A DNA stretch of 64,000 bases. Origin: Flavobacterium enshiense. Its GTDB lineage: Bacteria; Bacteroidota; Bacteroidia; Flavobacteriales; Flavobacteriaceae. The translations under genes and the position numbers were made by a program. The stretch is taken from assembly GCF_022836875.1 (NCBI RefSeq), contig NZ_CP090376.1, positions 806,001 through 870,000 of the forward strand. The letters run 5' to 3'. The notes under the pieces were generated by a model. That model did not search any database. It was not told the origin of the DNA and saw only the letters and a list, made by a program, of their open reading frames with translations. Positions 1 to 9,227 of this stretch are shown here, in pieces; the first letter of the stretch is position 1; every line of letters starts with the position of its first letter.

Positions 1-1215
1 ATGGCGCCGGCAGGAAATTTCGAATCGATGCAGGCCGCTTTGGACAATGGTTGTGATTCCATTTATTTTGGAGTGGAGCAGCTGAATATGCGTGCGCGTG
101 CCACGGTAAATTTCGTAATGGATGATTTACCGGAAATTGCCCGCCGTTGTAACGAAAAAAACGTCAGAACCTATCTGACTTTAAATACGATCATTTATGA
201 TCACGATTTGTCGGTTGTGAAAACATTGCTTACCAAAGCCAAGGAATCAGGAATAACAGCGGTGATTGCTTCGGACCAGGCGGTTATCATGACGGCAAAA
301 ACGATGGGGATTGAGGTGCATATTTCGACCCAGTTGAATGTTACGAACATTGAAACCGTAAAATTCTACAGTCTGTTTGCCGACACTATCGTATTGTCTC
401 GGGAACTGAGTTTGCGTCAAGTAAAGAAAATTACCGATGAAATCGAAAGGGAACAGATCAAAGGACCATCAGGGAATCTGGTGGAAATTGAAATATTCGG
501 ACACGGAGCTCTGTGCATGGCAGTTTCAGGGAAATGTTACCTGAGCCTGCATTCGCATAATTCGTCTGCAAACCGAGGGGCGTGCAAACAAAATTGCCGT
601 AAAAAATATACGGTTATCGATCAGGAAAGCGGATTTGAAATTGAAATCGATAACGAATACATGATGTCGCCTAAAGATTTATGTACGATTGATTTTCTGG
701 ATCAGGTAATTGATTCGGGCATCAAAGTACTGAAAATCGAAGGACGTGGAAGAGCTGCGGATTATGTGGCAACCGTAGTGAGAACCTACAGGGAAGCCAT
801 CGATGCCTATTACGAGGGGACGTTTACCAAAGAAAAGATAAACACTTGGATGGAAGATTTGTCGACTGTGTATAACCGCGGATTTTGGTCGGGTTATTAC
901 TTGGGACAAAAATTAGGAGAATGGTCAGACAATCCGGGTTCGAGCGCCACTCAGAAAAAGGTATATGTTGGTAAAGGAATGCATTATTTTCCGAAATCGG
1001 GTGTGGCCGAGTTCAAAATAGAGGCTTACGATATCAAAAAAGGCGATAAACTTCTGATTACAGGCCCAAGCACGGGAGCTCAGGAACTGGTTTTAGAAGA
1101 AATGCTGGTAAACGATCAGGATTCCGAAAAGGCAACCAAAGGCGACAGTTGTACGCTGAAAGTTCCGTTCCGTATCCGTTTGTCGGACAAGATGTATAAA
1201 ATTGTAGAGAACTAA
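1..1215 (+). CDS. Peptidase U32 family protein, 5' end cut by the window edge
   Basis: The reading frame is open from base 1, and the first codon is the internal Met of the family's usual MAPAGN opening, so the true start lies upstream. The 404 visible residues carry the LNMRARA stretch and four cysteines (about C172, C179, C195, C199) spaced as in U32 proteins that hold an iron-sulfur cluster. Characterised U32 members (TrhP, RlhA) hydroxylate tRNA or 23S rRNA rather than cut peptides, so an RNA-modifying role is more likely than proteolysis; the exact substrate cannot be read from sequence. The stop overlaps the start of a ferredoxin gene by one base, which suggests translational coupling and an electron-transfer partner. 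Confidence 0.88.
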   Translation: MAPAGNFESMQAALDNGCDSIYFGVEQLNMRARATVNFVMDDLPEIARRCNEKNVRTYLTLNTIIYDHDLSVVKTLLTKAKESGITAVIASDQAVIMTAKTMGIEVHISTQLNVTNIETVKFYSLFADTIVLSRELSLRQVKKITDEIEREQIKGPSGNLVEIEIFGHGALCMAVSGKCYLSLHSHNSSANRGACKQNCRKKYTVIDQESGFEIEIDNEYMMSPKDLCTIDFLDQVIDSGIKVLKIEGRGRAADYVATVVRTYREAIDAYYEGTFTKEKINTWMEDLSTVYNRGFWSGYYLGQKLGEWSDNPGSSATQKKVYVGKGMHYFPKSGVAEFKIEAYDIKKGDKLLITGPSTGAQELVLEEMLVNDQDSEKATKGDSCTLKVPFRIRLSDKMYKIVEN

Positions 1216-1445
1216 TGGTCATCATCACATTACAAAGAGACAAATGCATCGGTTGTAATTATTGTGTGGAAATGGCTCCGGCGCAGTTTCAGATGTCTAA
1301 AAAAGACGGGAAAACTGTGTTGCTGAAATCAGTTGATACCAAAGGATTCCATACTTTAAAATCGCCTGATCATTCTATCGTTGAAAATTGTGAACTGGCA
1401 GAAAAAGCCTGCCCTGTGAAAATAATTTCGGTAAAGGAAGTTTGA
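1215..1445 (+). CDS. Small [4Fe-4S] ferredoxin
   Basis: This 76-residue protein has an N-terminal CIGCNYC motif (CxxCxxC) and a C-terminal ACPV cysteine, enough ligands for one [4Fe-4S] cluster as in short single-cluster ferredoxins. A second cysteine lies in NCELAEKACP and could form a disulfide. The position after CxxCxxC that would begin a second cluster is Met, so only one cluster is expected. Its ATG shares its first base with the last base of the preceding U32 stop codon (TAATG). A redox-partner role for the U32 enzyme is inferred from this coupling alone. Confidence 0.88.
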   Translation: MVIITLQRDKCIGCNYCVEMAPAQFQMSKKDGKTVLLKSVDTKGFHTLKSPDHSIVENCELAEKACPVKIISVKEV

Positions 1446-1472
1446 GACAAAAATGCCGCGATACAAATTATA

Positions 1473-1508
1473 AAACCTGTCCTGTATAAATACTGGGCAG
1501 GTTTTTTA
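1473..1508 (+). terminator. Rho-independent terminator after U32-ferredoxin
   Basis: AAACCTGTCC pairs with GGGCAGGTTT (one G-U pair) around a 12-base loop, followed by a run of T. It lies about 30 bases after the ferredoxin stop and before the convergent permease gene. Confidence 0.8.
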
Positions 1509-1541
1509 TGTTATAGATTTACTTATTTTAAAAATTCAGAA

Positions 1542-2669
1542 TCAGAGCTCAACCCCTTCATGTGATTCTCCAGGAACTGATGAACTCACGTTTGTATTCT
1601 CTTTTGTAACTACTTTTCCTTCATGCATCCAGGCATCAAACAATCGGTAGCCAATGGAAAATACGATTGGACCCACAAATAAACCGATAAACCCGGACAT
1701 CATGAACCCGCCAATAACACCAAGGAAAATAACCAGTACGGGAACGGAGGCTCCTTTGCCTAAAAGCAGTGGTTTCAACACATTGTCGGATAAGCCGCTA
1801 ACCGCGAAAAATATTGACCATAAAATAGCTGTAGTAGTACTGTCGCCGCTTGAAAAAAGGTAAATGATTACCCCGATATTAATGATGATAGGGCCGATTT
1901 GTAAAATGGATAATATCAGACAGATCAGAGTCAGGACTCCCGCAAAAGGGACACCACAGAGAAACAATCCAAAGGCCTGGATGATGGTTTGTATTACCGC
2001 TACTCCTAAAATTCCTTTCACCACCTGATATACTGTAGAAACAGTTATATCTACAATTTCTTCTCCTTTTTTGGGTCCGGCGACTCTCATAATTAAATCT
2101 GTGGCTAGATCCTGAGAGCTTTTGGACGTCATCAGGAATCCGGCGATAATAAGCGAAAGGATGATTTGAAGGAACGTCAGTCCGGAACTAACAATGCTTC
2201 CCAATACTATTTTGGAAACCTCCACAATTTGTTCTTTGTAGTCCGTAACGGCTTTTTCAATATTAACAGATGCCGCATTCAAGAAGTTGTATATTTTGTC
2301 TCCGATAATAGGCCAATCCTTCATCTTTTCGGCCGGAGTGTCTATTTTTAATGTTCCGGCTTCCATTTGGTCTTTTACGTCAATAATGCTGCCAACAACT
2401 GAATTAAAAAAAGTAACAGTAGGCACAATGATAAGGAGCAATATGACCGTTATTATTAAAAATGAAGCCAGACCTCTGCGTCCCTTTAATTTTTTCTGGA
2501 CAAAATTATATAAGGGATGTATTATAATGGCAAAGATGATTGCCCAGAGGATAGGCATTGTAAAAGGGAGTAATAGCCTAATACAGAATCCCATGATAAG
2601 GAATATCATTCCCAATTGCAGGATGATGTCGAATAGCGTTTTGCTATTAAAATCGGAATTGTTTTTCAT
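1542..2669 (-). CDS. AI-2E family transporter (PerM/YdiK-like)
   Basis: The 375-residue integral membrane protein has paired N-terminal hydrophobic segments (about 15-55), a third (about 68-92), a central soluble part (about 95-150), and a C-terminal group of helices rich in Gly/Ile with the GGFMMSGFIGLFVGP stretch near 325-340. This is the topology and length of the AI-2E transporter family, whose members export varied small molecules or act as Na+/H+ antiporters; few have proven substrates. The gene is followed leftward by a convergent terminator. It is about 45 bases downstream of the potassium-channel-like gene on the same strand, so the two may share a transcript. Confidence 0.85.
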   Translation of the reverse strand: MKNNSDFNSKTLFDIILQLGMIFLIMGFCIRLLLPFTMPILWAIIFAIIIHPLYNFVQKKLKGRRGLASFLIITVILLLIIVPTVTFFNSVVGSIIDVKDQMEAGTLKIDTPAEKMKDWPIIGDKIYNFLNAASVNIEKAVTDYKEQIVEVSKIVLGSIVSSGLTFLQIILSLIIAGFLMTSKSSQDLATDLIMRVAGPKKGEEIVDITVSTVYQVVKGILGVAVIQTIIQAFGLFLCGVPFAGVLTLICLILSILQIGPIIINIGVIIYLFSSGDSTTTAILWSIFFAVSGLSDNVLKPLLLGKGASVPVLVIFLGVIGGFMMSGFIGLFVGPIVFSIGYRLFDAWMHEGKVVTKENTNVSSSVPGESHEGVEL

Positions 2670-2715
2670 GCCCTTTGGTTTTTATAAGTTAGTGAATCGG
2701 ATAAAAGTTGAATTG

Positions 2716-3417
2716 TCAGGTTTTGTTTTTTCTGAGATCAGGGGTATTACTGTCCGATACCAGACGTCCGATCAGAATAACAGGATACAACACGCCAAAA
2801 ATTGCTTCCATCTGTACCATGGAGCGCGCTATCGGATGCAGTGGAAGGATTTCACCATAACCTGTAGTGGTGATTGTGATATAACTGAAATACAAAAAAT
2901 TGGCTTCCAGACTGTTTCGTTCAAATGGAGGCAGGGTAATCTGAAATGCCCCTTCAATATCTTGAAATATATATAAATAAATAATAGACCAGAGGTTGGC
3001 CATCAGCATATAAACCACCACCGATCCCACTACACGGAAAATAGTTACAGGCCCGGGTTCGAATACTTTTATGAGAACTAATATGATAAGCAGCAAAAGG
3101 GCTGCAATCGAAAGGATGAAGTCGGCAACCACAATGAAATTACTGGTATTGAAAAGACTGATCCAGCCAACAACTACAAACAAAACAGGAATAATGGAAA
3201 TCAGTTTGGCTTGCTTTTTAGTGGTCTCCAATGCAAAAATACCCGACAAAAGAAAGAGCACCCAGAAAATCTGCATGGCTAACTTTAAAAAGGAATAGCT
3301 TCCAAACAACGGAATAAAAAGAAAGTGCATGATGAAAAGCAAAACCAGCATGCTTAAAAGCCCGTCTTCTTTGTCCCACAAGTGATTGAATAATCGATAT
3401 TGTTTTGCTTTGACCAT
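2716..3417 (-). CDS. Ion channel protein with a K+-type selectivity filter
   Basis: This 233-residue protein has about four hydrophobic segments in its first 140 residues and then a pore region containing TITTTGYGE, a canonical TxTTxGYG potassium filter, followed by a last helix (about 205-225). The pore-helix-filter order matches the bacterial two-TM channel domain (Pfam Ion_trans_2). No C-terminal RCK nucleotide-binding domain is present, so gating is not explained by the protein itself. The same family occurs in other Bacteroidetes as an uncharacterised channel. Start chosen at the ATG after the AT-rich 3418-3480 gap. Confidence 0.83.
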   Translation of the reverse strand: MVKAKQYRLFNHLWDKEDGLLSMLVLLFIMHFLFIPLFGSYSFLKLAMQIFWVLFLLSGIFALETTKKQAKLISIIPVLFVVVGWISLFNTSNFIVVADFILSIAALLLLIILVLIKVFEPGPVTIFRVVGSVVVYMLMANLWSIIYLYIFQDIEGAFQITLPPFERNSLEANFLYFSYITITTTGYGEILPLHPIARSMVQMEAIFGVLYPVILIGRLVSDSNTPDLRKNKT

Positions 3418-3480
3418 AAGGTTTTATTTTTAAATGGAAGTCAATCAGTAATTGAAAAAAACAAAAAGAACGAGTTGCAC

Positions 3481-5049
3481 TTAAATGGGTATAGGCTCGA
3501 CTTCAACTCTTCCGAGCGGCCTTCTTCCCAATCGGAAAAGCAAAATAATCAGAACCGGTAAAAAACAAATGGCAGACAATACCAGATAAACATCTTTATA
3601 AGCAAGTAAAATAGCAGCTTGGGAAGTTTGGTTGGAAAGACTCTTCTCGGCCATTTTTTGCGCTTCTGTTTCGGACAAGCCTTTGTGTAAATATACGTTT
3701 TTTGTTTGAATTAACTGATCTTCAGCTAACTGATTTGTAGGGGATAACTGCTGACTTAGGCCTGTTTTATGATGAATATTCGCGTTGCTAATCATCGTTC
3801 CCAAGATGGCACTTCCCAGCAATACGGCCAGAACAACACGGCAAATGACACCGCTCATCATTCGGGAATCGCCTAATTTTTTAGGGATCCCTTCCGCTAA
3901 ATAAAGCGATGAGGTTGGATACAGAAACCCGATTGCCAATCCTTTGATAACAAAAGGTTCCATAAAATCGGAAGGACTTATTTCGGGGTAAAACCTGAAG
4001 AAGAGTATCATGTGGTATAGGCCGTAGCAGGTGAATCCCATAATCCAAACTGTACCGATGTAAATTTTTTTGTATAAAAGATAGGTTGTTAATGGAATCG
4101 CTATGAAAATACCGATCAGCATGGATAAATGGGTCCGGGCTTCATACAAAGGATCGAAGCCAAGCACATTGCCCATGAATCCCGAAACAACGCTCCCTGT
4201 GCCATTAATGGCTCCAATATAGAAAAACAGAAACGAGCCTATTGCCACATTGGAGTATTTGAATACGTCAGGGTCAATCAGCGGATCTTCGGTAAAACGG
4301 GTATGAAGGATGTATACTCCGATTATGATAAGTCCAAAAGCAACGGCAGAAGCTATTTTGGGATCCTGAAACCAATTTCGGGTTTGTCCTTCGGCGCACA
4401 GGAAAAGAATATCGGTAAACAATAAAATCATCAGGAACCAGCCTCTCCAGTCGAATTGGAAAACGCCTTTCATCGGAGCAATATCTTTTCGGTAAAAAAT
4501 CCAGGCCAGAATAATGCCGATGAAAAAATTGGCATTTAGAAAGTAAACACTAAAGGTCCAATCGTGTAAACTGGTAAAGCTCGTGCCAAGGTATTTATAG
4601 ATGTGCTGGCTCCCCTGAAGGATGAATTGCATGATTCCGTACATGATGGCCATATTGAACGCCGGATTGTATTTTAGGATGATAGGAATCATGGTCGCAA
4701 ATATCCCGACAATTGAAATGATGGATAAAAGCGAACGCCAAACCGTGAACCATCCGATGGAAGTCGTATATAGTGAAGCGGTATTGAATAGTATCGCCAG
4801 AAAACTGACGGATAAAACCATCGTGCGAAGGGGAAGCTGTTTGGCGATTCGTATCCCTAACGGTAAAAAGGCCAACATGGCAAAAACCGGAATGTAACTC
4901 GAATAGGTAAAAGCCGTTGTTGATTCTCCGAAATGACCCAGAATTTGAGAATTATCGTAAGCAGTAATATTAAGTGTATTAAAAAAAGGAATGGTCAGGA
5001 CATATAGCCCGATAAGAATGAAAACGCTTCCTTTTTTTATCTTAACCAT
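3481..5049 (-). CDS. MFS transporter, 14-TM DHA2-type (EmrB-like)
   Basis: The 522-residue protein consists of about 14 hydrophobic helices with a soluble loop near residues 430-475, the layout of DHA2 drug:H+ antiporters. It is the last gene of an operon that also holds a periplasmic adaptor (gap of 3 bases) and a TolC-type outer membrane protein (gap of 11 bases), together forming a tripartite pump spanning both membranes. Motif A of the MFS is poorly conserved at sequence level. Substrates cannot be told from sequence; no regulator gene is adjacent. Confidence 0.87.
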   Translation of the reverse strand: MVKIKKGSVFILIGLYVLTIPFFNTLNITAYDNSQILGHFGESTTAFTYSSYIPVFAMLAFLPLGIRIAKQLPLRTMVLSVSFLAILFNTASLYTTSIGWFTVWRSLLSIISIVGIFATMIPIILKYNPAFNMAIMYGIMQFILQGSQHIYKYLGTSFTSLHDWTFSVYFLNANFFIGIILAWIFYRKDIAPMKGVFQFDWRGWFLMILLFTDILFLCAEGQTRNWFQDPKIASAVAFGLIIIGVYILHTRFTEDPLIDPDVFKYSNVAIGSFLFFYIGAINGTGSVVSGFMGNVLGFDPLYEARTHLSMLIGIFIAIPLTTYLLYKKIYIGTVWIMGFTCYGLYHMILFFRFYPEISPSDFMEPFVIKGLAIGFLYPTSSLYLAEGIPKKLGDSRMMSGVICRVVLAVLLGSAILGTMISNANIHHKTGLSQQLSPTNQLAEDQLIQTKNVYLHKGLSETEAQKMAEKSLSNQTSQAAILLAYKDVYLVLSAICFLPVLIILLFRLGRRPLGRVEVEPIPI

Positions 5050-5052
5050 CGC

Positions 5053-6117
5053 TTATTTTTCTACTTCAACAGTTGCATTCATGCCGGGTTTTACGGGCTC
5101 GAGTTCCTGAGGGCTGGCTTCAAATTCAATTTTTACCGGAATGCGTTGGGTGATTTTCACGAAATTACCAGTGGAATTATCCGGTTCCACCATCGAAAAT
5201 TTGGCTCCGGTGGCCGGCGAAAATCCGACCACTTTTCCTTTAAATTCTTTATCGTCCAGCGCATCTATGGTAATCGTAACCGGTTGCCCTATTTTTATCC
5301 GCTCCACCTGAGTTTCTTTGAAGTTGGCGGTCACCCATAGTTTGTGTTTCAGTACAATGGAGGCGATTACCTGATTTGTACTTACCAAATCGCCTACGGA
5401 AAGTTCCCTTTCGCCCACAAAACCATCTATTGGAGCTTTTATGACCGTGTATGATAATTGCAGTTTTGCGTTATCCAAATTGGCTTTTTTGCCGGCTACA
5501 GTTGCTTTTGCGGCTTCCAGATTGGTTTTGCTTTGCTGGGTAATGGAACTGCTGGCCAACAATTCGTTTTGACCTGCTTTCAGATAAGCTTCGGTAGATT
5601 TCATCTTGGCCAGTACCTGATCGTATTGGTTTCTCGTCACAGCCGAATCGGCAAACATTTTTTCAAAACGCTGATAATCTTTTCTGGCTTTTTCCAGATC
5701 GGCCATATCGCCGGCCAATTTTTCCTTGGCAGCGGCCTGATTGGATGTCGATGTAATTATGGCTTGTTCCAAAGAATGAAGATTTCCTTCGGCTATGGCT
5801 AAATCGGCTTCGGCCTGTCTCACTTTTATTTGGTATTCTTGGTCATCAAGAATAATCAGTGTATCGCCTTTATGCACAGGCTGGTTGGCCTCGAAACGGA
5901 TTTCTTTTATATGTCCGCTCGCCCGGGCTGCAATATTGTTCATATAGGATTCCACCTGAGCGTTGTTGGTGGTTTCATTTTGGCTGAAGTCAAAAAACAG
6001 ACTCAATATCCACAAAACACCTCCCAGCAGAAAAGCAAAAGAAAGGATGGTCAGAATGGTATTTCTTTTTCGTTCTGATTTTTGAACTGCTTCGGGGTTT
6101 TGGTTTTCCTGGCTCAT
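5053..6117 (-). CDS. HlyD/EmrA family membrane fusion protein
   Basis: The 354-residue adaptor has one N-terminal transmembrane anchor (about 20-42), a split lipoyl (biotinyl) domain (NNIAARASGHI near 60 and IKAPIDGFVGE near 235), a coiled-coil hairpin rich in Ala/Glu/Lys between them (about 95-215), and a beta-barrel end. This is the EmrA/HlyD_D23 architecture. It bridges the inner-membrane MFS pump encoded next and the TolC protein encoded just upstream. Confidence 0.9.
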   Translation of the reverse strand: MSQENQNPEAVQKSERKRNTILTILSFAFLLGGVLWILSLFFDFSQNETTNNAQVESYMNNIAARASGHIKEIRFEANQPVHKGDTLIILDDQEYQIKVRQAEADLAIAEGNLHSLEQAIITSTSNQAAAKEKLAGDMADLEKARKDYQRFEKMFADSAVTRNQYDQVLAKMKSTEAYLKAGQNELLASSSITQQSKTNLEAAKATVAGKKANLDNAKLQLSYTVIKAPIDGFVGERELSVGDLVSTNQVIASIVLKHKLWVTANFKETQVERIKIGQPVTITIDALDDKEFKGKVVGFSPATGAKFSMVEPDNSTGNFVKITQRIPVKIEFEASPQELEPVKPGMNATVEVEK

Positions 6118-6128
6118 AGCATCTTCGT

Positions 6129-7472
6129 TTATAGTTTTCCCATGGCATATTGCAGGGAGTAATATTGAATGATCAAGTCGAGATTGGCATTGATGAGTGA
6201 AATTTTAGCGCCGTTTAATTGTAATTCGGCATCAACCATATCGCTAATCAAGGCAAAGTCATTGTCGTAGCGGCTTTTTACGATTCTGTAGTTGCTCTCC
6301 GATAATTCCACATCTTTTTTATAGGTCGATATGTTTTTTTGACTTTCAACATACTTCACAAAAACGGTTTTTACTTCCTTGTCAATTTGGTCTTTGGTCA
6401 CATCTAGAATCGTTTTGCTTCGGTCAATATCCAATTTGTCACCGCTCACCTGATGTTTCAGATTGTAAAAACTGGAAATATCCCAATTTAACGATAGACC
6501 TGCTGTCCAGAAATTGAGGATGTTTGGATAATCTGGCCATTGGGCTGGGTACTGGGTATTGAGCATTGCACCGGCGTATAGATTGGGTAAGTATCCACTT
6601 TTTGTGATGCTGAGGTTGGATTCGGAAAGTTTCACGTTTAATTCCGATTGTTTGATTTCATATCGGTTCTCATAAGCTTCGGCCAGGCATTGTTGAATAT
6701 CCCGTTCTTCCTTGGGAATTGTGGTTTCGGCCATTTCAGGTTTTAGTACGGTGTCAGTCGGAATACCAATCAAAATATCTAGATAGTTGCTGACCAGTTT
6801 GATGTTGTTAGTGTCTTCAAACACGGAAACTTCAAATCTTGATTGTTGTAATTCGGTTCGTAATAGATCACTTTTTAGGTTTTGTCCGTTGGCCACCCGC
6901 GATTGTAGTTGTTTGATTCGCAGGTTAGTGTTTATGATATTTTGTTTGGTGACTTCAATCTGGCGGTAAAGTTTTTCAAGGGTGAAATATTGCTGTACTA
7001 TGGCCAGTTTAATTTCTGCTTCCGTCATTTTAACAGTGGCTTCCTGTAGCTCTCGGATTAATTCCTGTTTGCTTATCCTGTTGTTGATGAGGTTTCCTGT
7101 ATATATGGGCATGCTGGCCAATATGTTTGCAGAAGCCTGATAATCGAAGTAATCTACCGTGAGGCTTTTTTCATAGAATCCCTCATATATTTTTGGATTA
7201 CCGATGTGATTATAGTTCATATTCAGTCCGACAAGCGGCATCTTCGCCATTTTTGTCTGACTGACATTTTCATTGGCAATGGCAACGTCGGTATTGGCAA
7301 TTTTTATTTGCTTGTTGTTCTCAATACCAAGTTTTAAGGCTTCCTCTAAAGTTATGCTTTGCACGTTTGTTAAGGAGTCGTTCTGACCGTATCCTTTTTC
7401 CATGCCGAATAATGCGACAATCAGTAGCAGAAAGGCATATTTGAAGCGTTGTAAGAGGGTAATAGTTATCAA
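6129..7472 (-). CDS. TolC family outer membrane efflux protein
   Basis: The 447-residue protein has a signal peptide (about 1-29, cleaved after GYGQ) followed by two repeats of about 200 residues, each beginning with LEEALKLGIENNKQI-like or LAEAYENRYEIKQSEL-like helices that are the hallmark of the outer membrane efflux protein family. It forms the outer-membrane exit duct. It is the first gene of the efflux operon; a perfect TAnnTTTG element lies about 85 bases upstream. Confidence 0.9.
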   Translation of the reverse strand: MITITLLQRFKYAFLLLIVALFGMEKGYGQNDSLTNVQSITLEEALKLGIENNKQIKIANTDVAIANENVSQTKMAKMPLVGLNMNYNHIGNPKIYEGFYEKSLTVDYFDYQASANILASMPIYTGNLINNRISKQELIRELQEATVKMTEAEIKLAIVQQYFTLEKLYRQIEVTKQNIINTNLRIKQLQSRVANGQNLKSDLLRTELQQSRFEVSVFEDTNNIKLVSNYLDILIGIPTDTVLKPEMAETTIPKEERDIQQCLAEAYENRYEIKQSELNVKLSESNLSITKSGYLPNLYAGAMLNTQYPAQWPDYPNILNFWTAGLSLNWDISSFYNLKHQVSGDKLDIDRSKTILDVTKDQIDKEVKTVFVKYVESQKNISTYKKDVELSESNYRIVKSRYDNDFALISDMVDAELQLNGAKISLINANLDLIIQYYSLQYAMGKL

Positions 7473-7889
7473 TTATTATTGTTTTAAATATTAATAACAA
7501 ATCGCTTTCAGGAATCAGAATAAAAACACGGGTAATTATGTTAATATCTTGGTTATCAAATATAAATAATTTAACAATAAAAACCTTCGGTTACTCGTTA
7601 AAATTATTTTCGGATGCCATTGGACAGTCATAAATTGCTTTTGAACGGGAAAAACATAAAACAGATGGGGTTCAGAGGTTTACATAGAAGAGTACAATCG
7701 GTTATTTTTAAGTTTCCGATTTGTTGATTTCGAACAAAAATTAAATTGTGCCGATGCTCAATTTATGAAGAATTCGGACTTAAAGTTAAACCGTCCATCG
7801 CAAAATAAAAAAATACTATCTTTACACACAAAATCAATTTACGAATAAGTAGTCTGGCTTGAGGCCGACGATCAATATATATTCAAATT
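7473..7889. other. Intergenic region between divergent efflux operon and ricT
   Basis: This 417-base AT-rich gap separates two divergently transcribed units. It holds the minus-strand TATATTTG element at 7557 and, on the plus strand, a weaker TATCTTTA (7817-7824) that could be the -7 element of ricT, about 65 bases before its ATG. No open frame of note, tRNA or hairpin terminator is visible. Confidence 0.5.
7557..7564 (-). promoter_or_regulatory. Probable -7 element of the efflux operon
   Basis: Read on the minus strand the site is TATATTTG, an exact match to the Bacteroidetes -7 consensus TAnnTTTG, 85 bases before the tolC-like ATG. No clear -33 TTTG is visible at the usual distance. Confidence 0.45.
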
Positions 7890-9227
7890 ATGGCATGTAA
7901 CAGTTGTTCAACCTCCGATGGCAGTGCGCCGAAGGGGTGTAAAAATAATGGGACTTGCGGCACCGATAGCTGCAACAAATTAACCGTATTCGATTGGCTT
8001 TCCAATATGACACTTCCGGGTGGTCAGGAGCCTTTTGACTGTGTTGAGGTTCGTTTTAAAAACGGGCGCAAAGAATTTTACCGCAATACCGAAAAATTGA
8101 CTTTGGGTATCGGTGATATCGTTGCCACGGAGATGTCCCCTGGCCACGACATTGGGATTGTTAGCTTGACCGGAGAACTGGTAAAGGTGCAAATGAAGAA
8201 AAAAGGGGTTAATCACGAAGGTGAGGTTCCTAAAATCTACAGAAAAGCATCCCAAAAAGACATTGATATCTGGAGTGATGCCCGTGACAGGGAAGAGCCG
8301 ATGAAAGTCCGCGCACGTGAATTGGCAATCAGTCTAAAACTGGAAATGAAAATCTCGGATATTGAGTTCCAAGGTGACGGTTCTAAAGCTACGTTCTACT
8401 ATACGGCAAATGACCGCGTCGATTTTCGTCAGTTAATCAAGGATTTTGCTAAAGAATTCAATACGCGAATCGAGATGAAACAGGTTGGTTTCCGTCAGGA
8501 AGCATCCCGTTTGGGTGGAATTGGTTCGTGCGGACGCGAATTGTGCTGTTCCACATGGTTAACCGATTTTAGAAGCGTAAATACTTCTGCGGCGCGCTAT
8601 CAGCAGTTATCATTGAACCCGCAGAAACTGGCCGGTCAGTGTGGTAAGTTAAAATGCTGTCTGAATTACGAATTGGATACTTATCTGGATGCTCTGAAAG
8701 GTTTTCCGGATATGGAGACCAAGTTGTATACCGAAAAAGGCGATGCGCTTTGTCAGAAGGTTGACATATTCAAAGGTTTGATGTGGTTTGCCTATACCAA
8801 TAATTTTGCACAATGGCACGTTTTAAAGATAGATCAGGTTAAAGAAATCGTGGCATTAAACAAAGAGAAGAAACGTATTGCGGCACTCGAGGATTATACT
8901 GTTGAGACGATTGTGGAAGAAGAGAAAAACTTCCAAAATGCTGTAGGACAGGATAGTTTGACACGTTTTGATCAGCCTAAGAAAAAGAAACGTCCAAACA
9001 AGAAACGTCAAGCGGCTGATACCGAAAAGCCAAAAGGAACAACTGAGAGACAAAAAGTAGTACCTGAAAGACAAAAAGGGGCACCGGAAAAGCCAAATAA
9101 ACCGGCTTCTGAAGGACAGGGTGGACAAAACAAGCCTGCTTCCGAAGGACAACCAAGAAATAATAACCGCAGACCGCGACCAAATAGAAATAAACCATCG
9201 AACGATAAAAATGATTCAAAACAATAG
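7890..9227 (+). CDS. ricT: RicT-like PSP1-domain protein with basic tail
   Basis: The 445-residue protein has a cysteine-rich start (six Cys in the first 30 residues), a PSP1 domain (about 40-280) with the conserved GSCGRELCC and GQCGKLKCC motifs, and a C-terminal tail from about 355 rich in Lys, Arg, Pro, Gln and Asn with repeated ERQK and KPASEGQ units. In Bacillus, RicT (YaaT) joins RlbA/RicF-type partners in an iron-sulfur complex that assists RNase Y-dependent RNA maturation. The tail looks like an RNA-binding or disordered extension of Bacteroidetes members. The last 17 bases overlap gldH, which implies co-translation; the ricT-gldH pairing is common in gliding Bacteroidetes. Confidence 0.88.
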   Translation: MACNSCSTSDGSAPKGCKNNGTCGTDSCNKLTVFDWLSNMTLPGGQEPFDCVEVRFKNGRKEFYRNTEKLTLGIGDIVATEMSPGHDIGIVSLTGELVKVQMKKKGVNHEGEVPKIYRKASQKDIDIWSDARDREEPMKVRARELAISLKLEMKISDIEFQGDGSKATFYYTANDRVDFRQLIKDFAKEFNTRIEMKQVGFRQEASRLGGIGSCGRELCCSTWLTDFRSVNTSAARYQQLSLNPQKLAGQCGKLKCCLNYELDTYLDALKGFPDMETKLYTEKGDALCQKVDIFKGLMWFAYTNNFAQWHVLKIDQVKEIVALNKEKKRIAALEDYTVETIVEEEKNFQNAVGQDSLTRFDQPKKKKRPNKKRQAADTEKPKGTTERQKVVPERQKGAPEKPNKPASEGQGGQNKPASEGQPRNNNRRPRPNRNKPSNDKNDSKQ

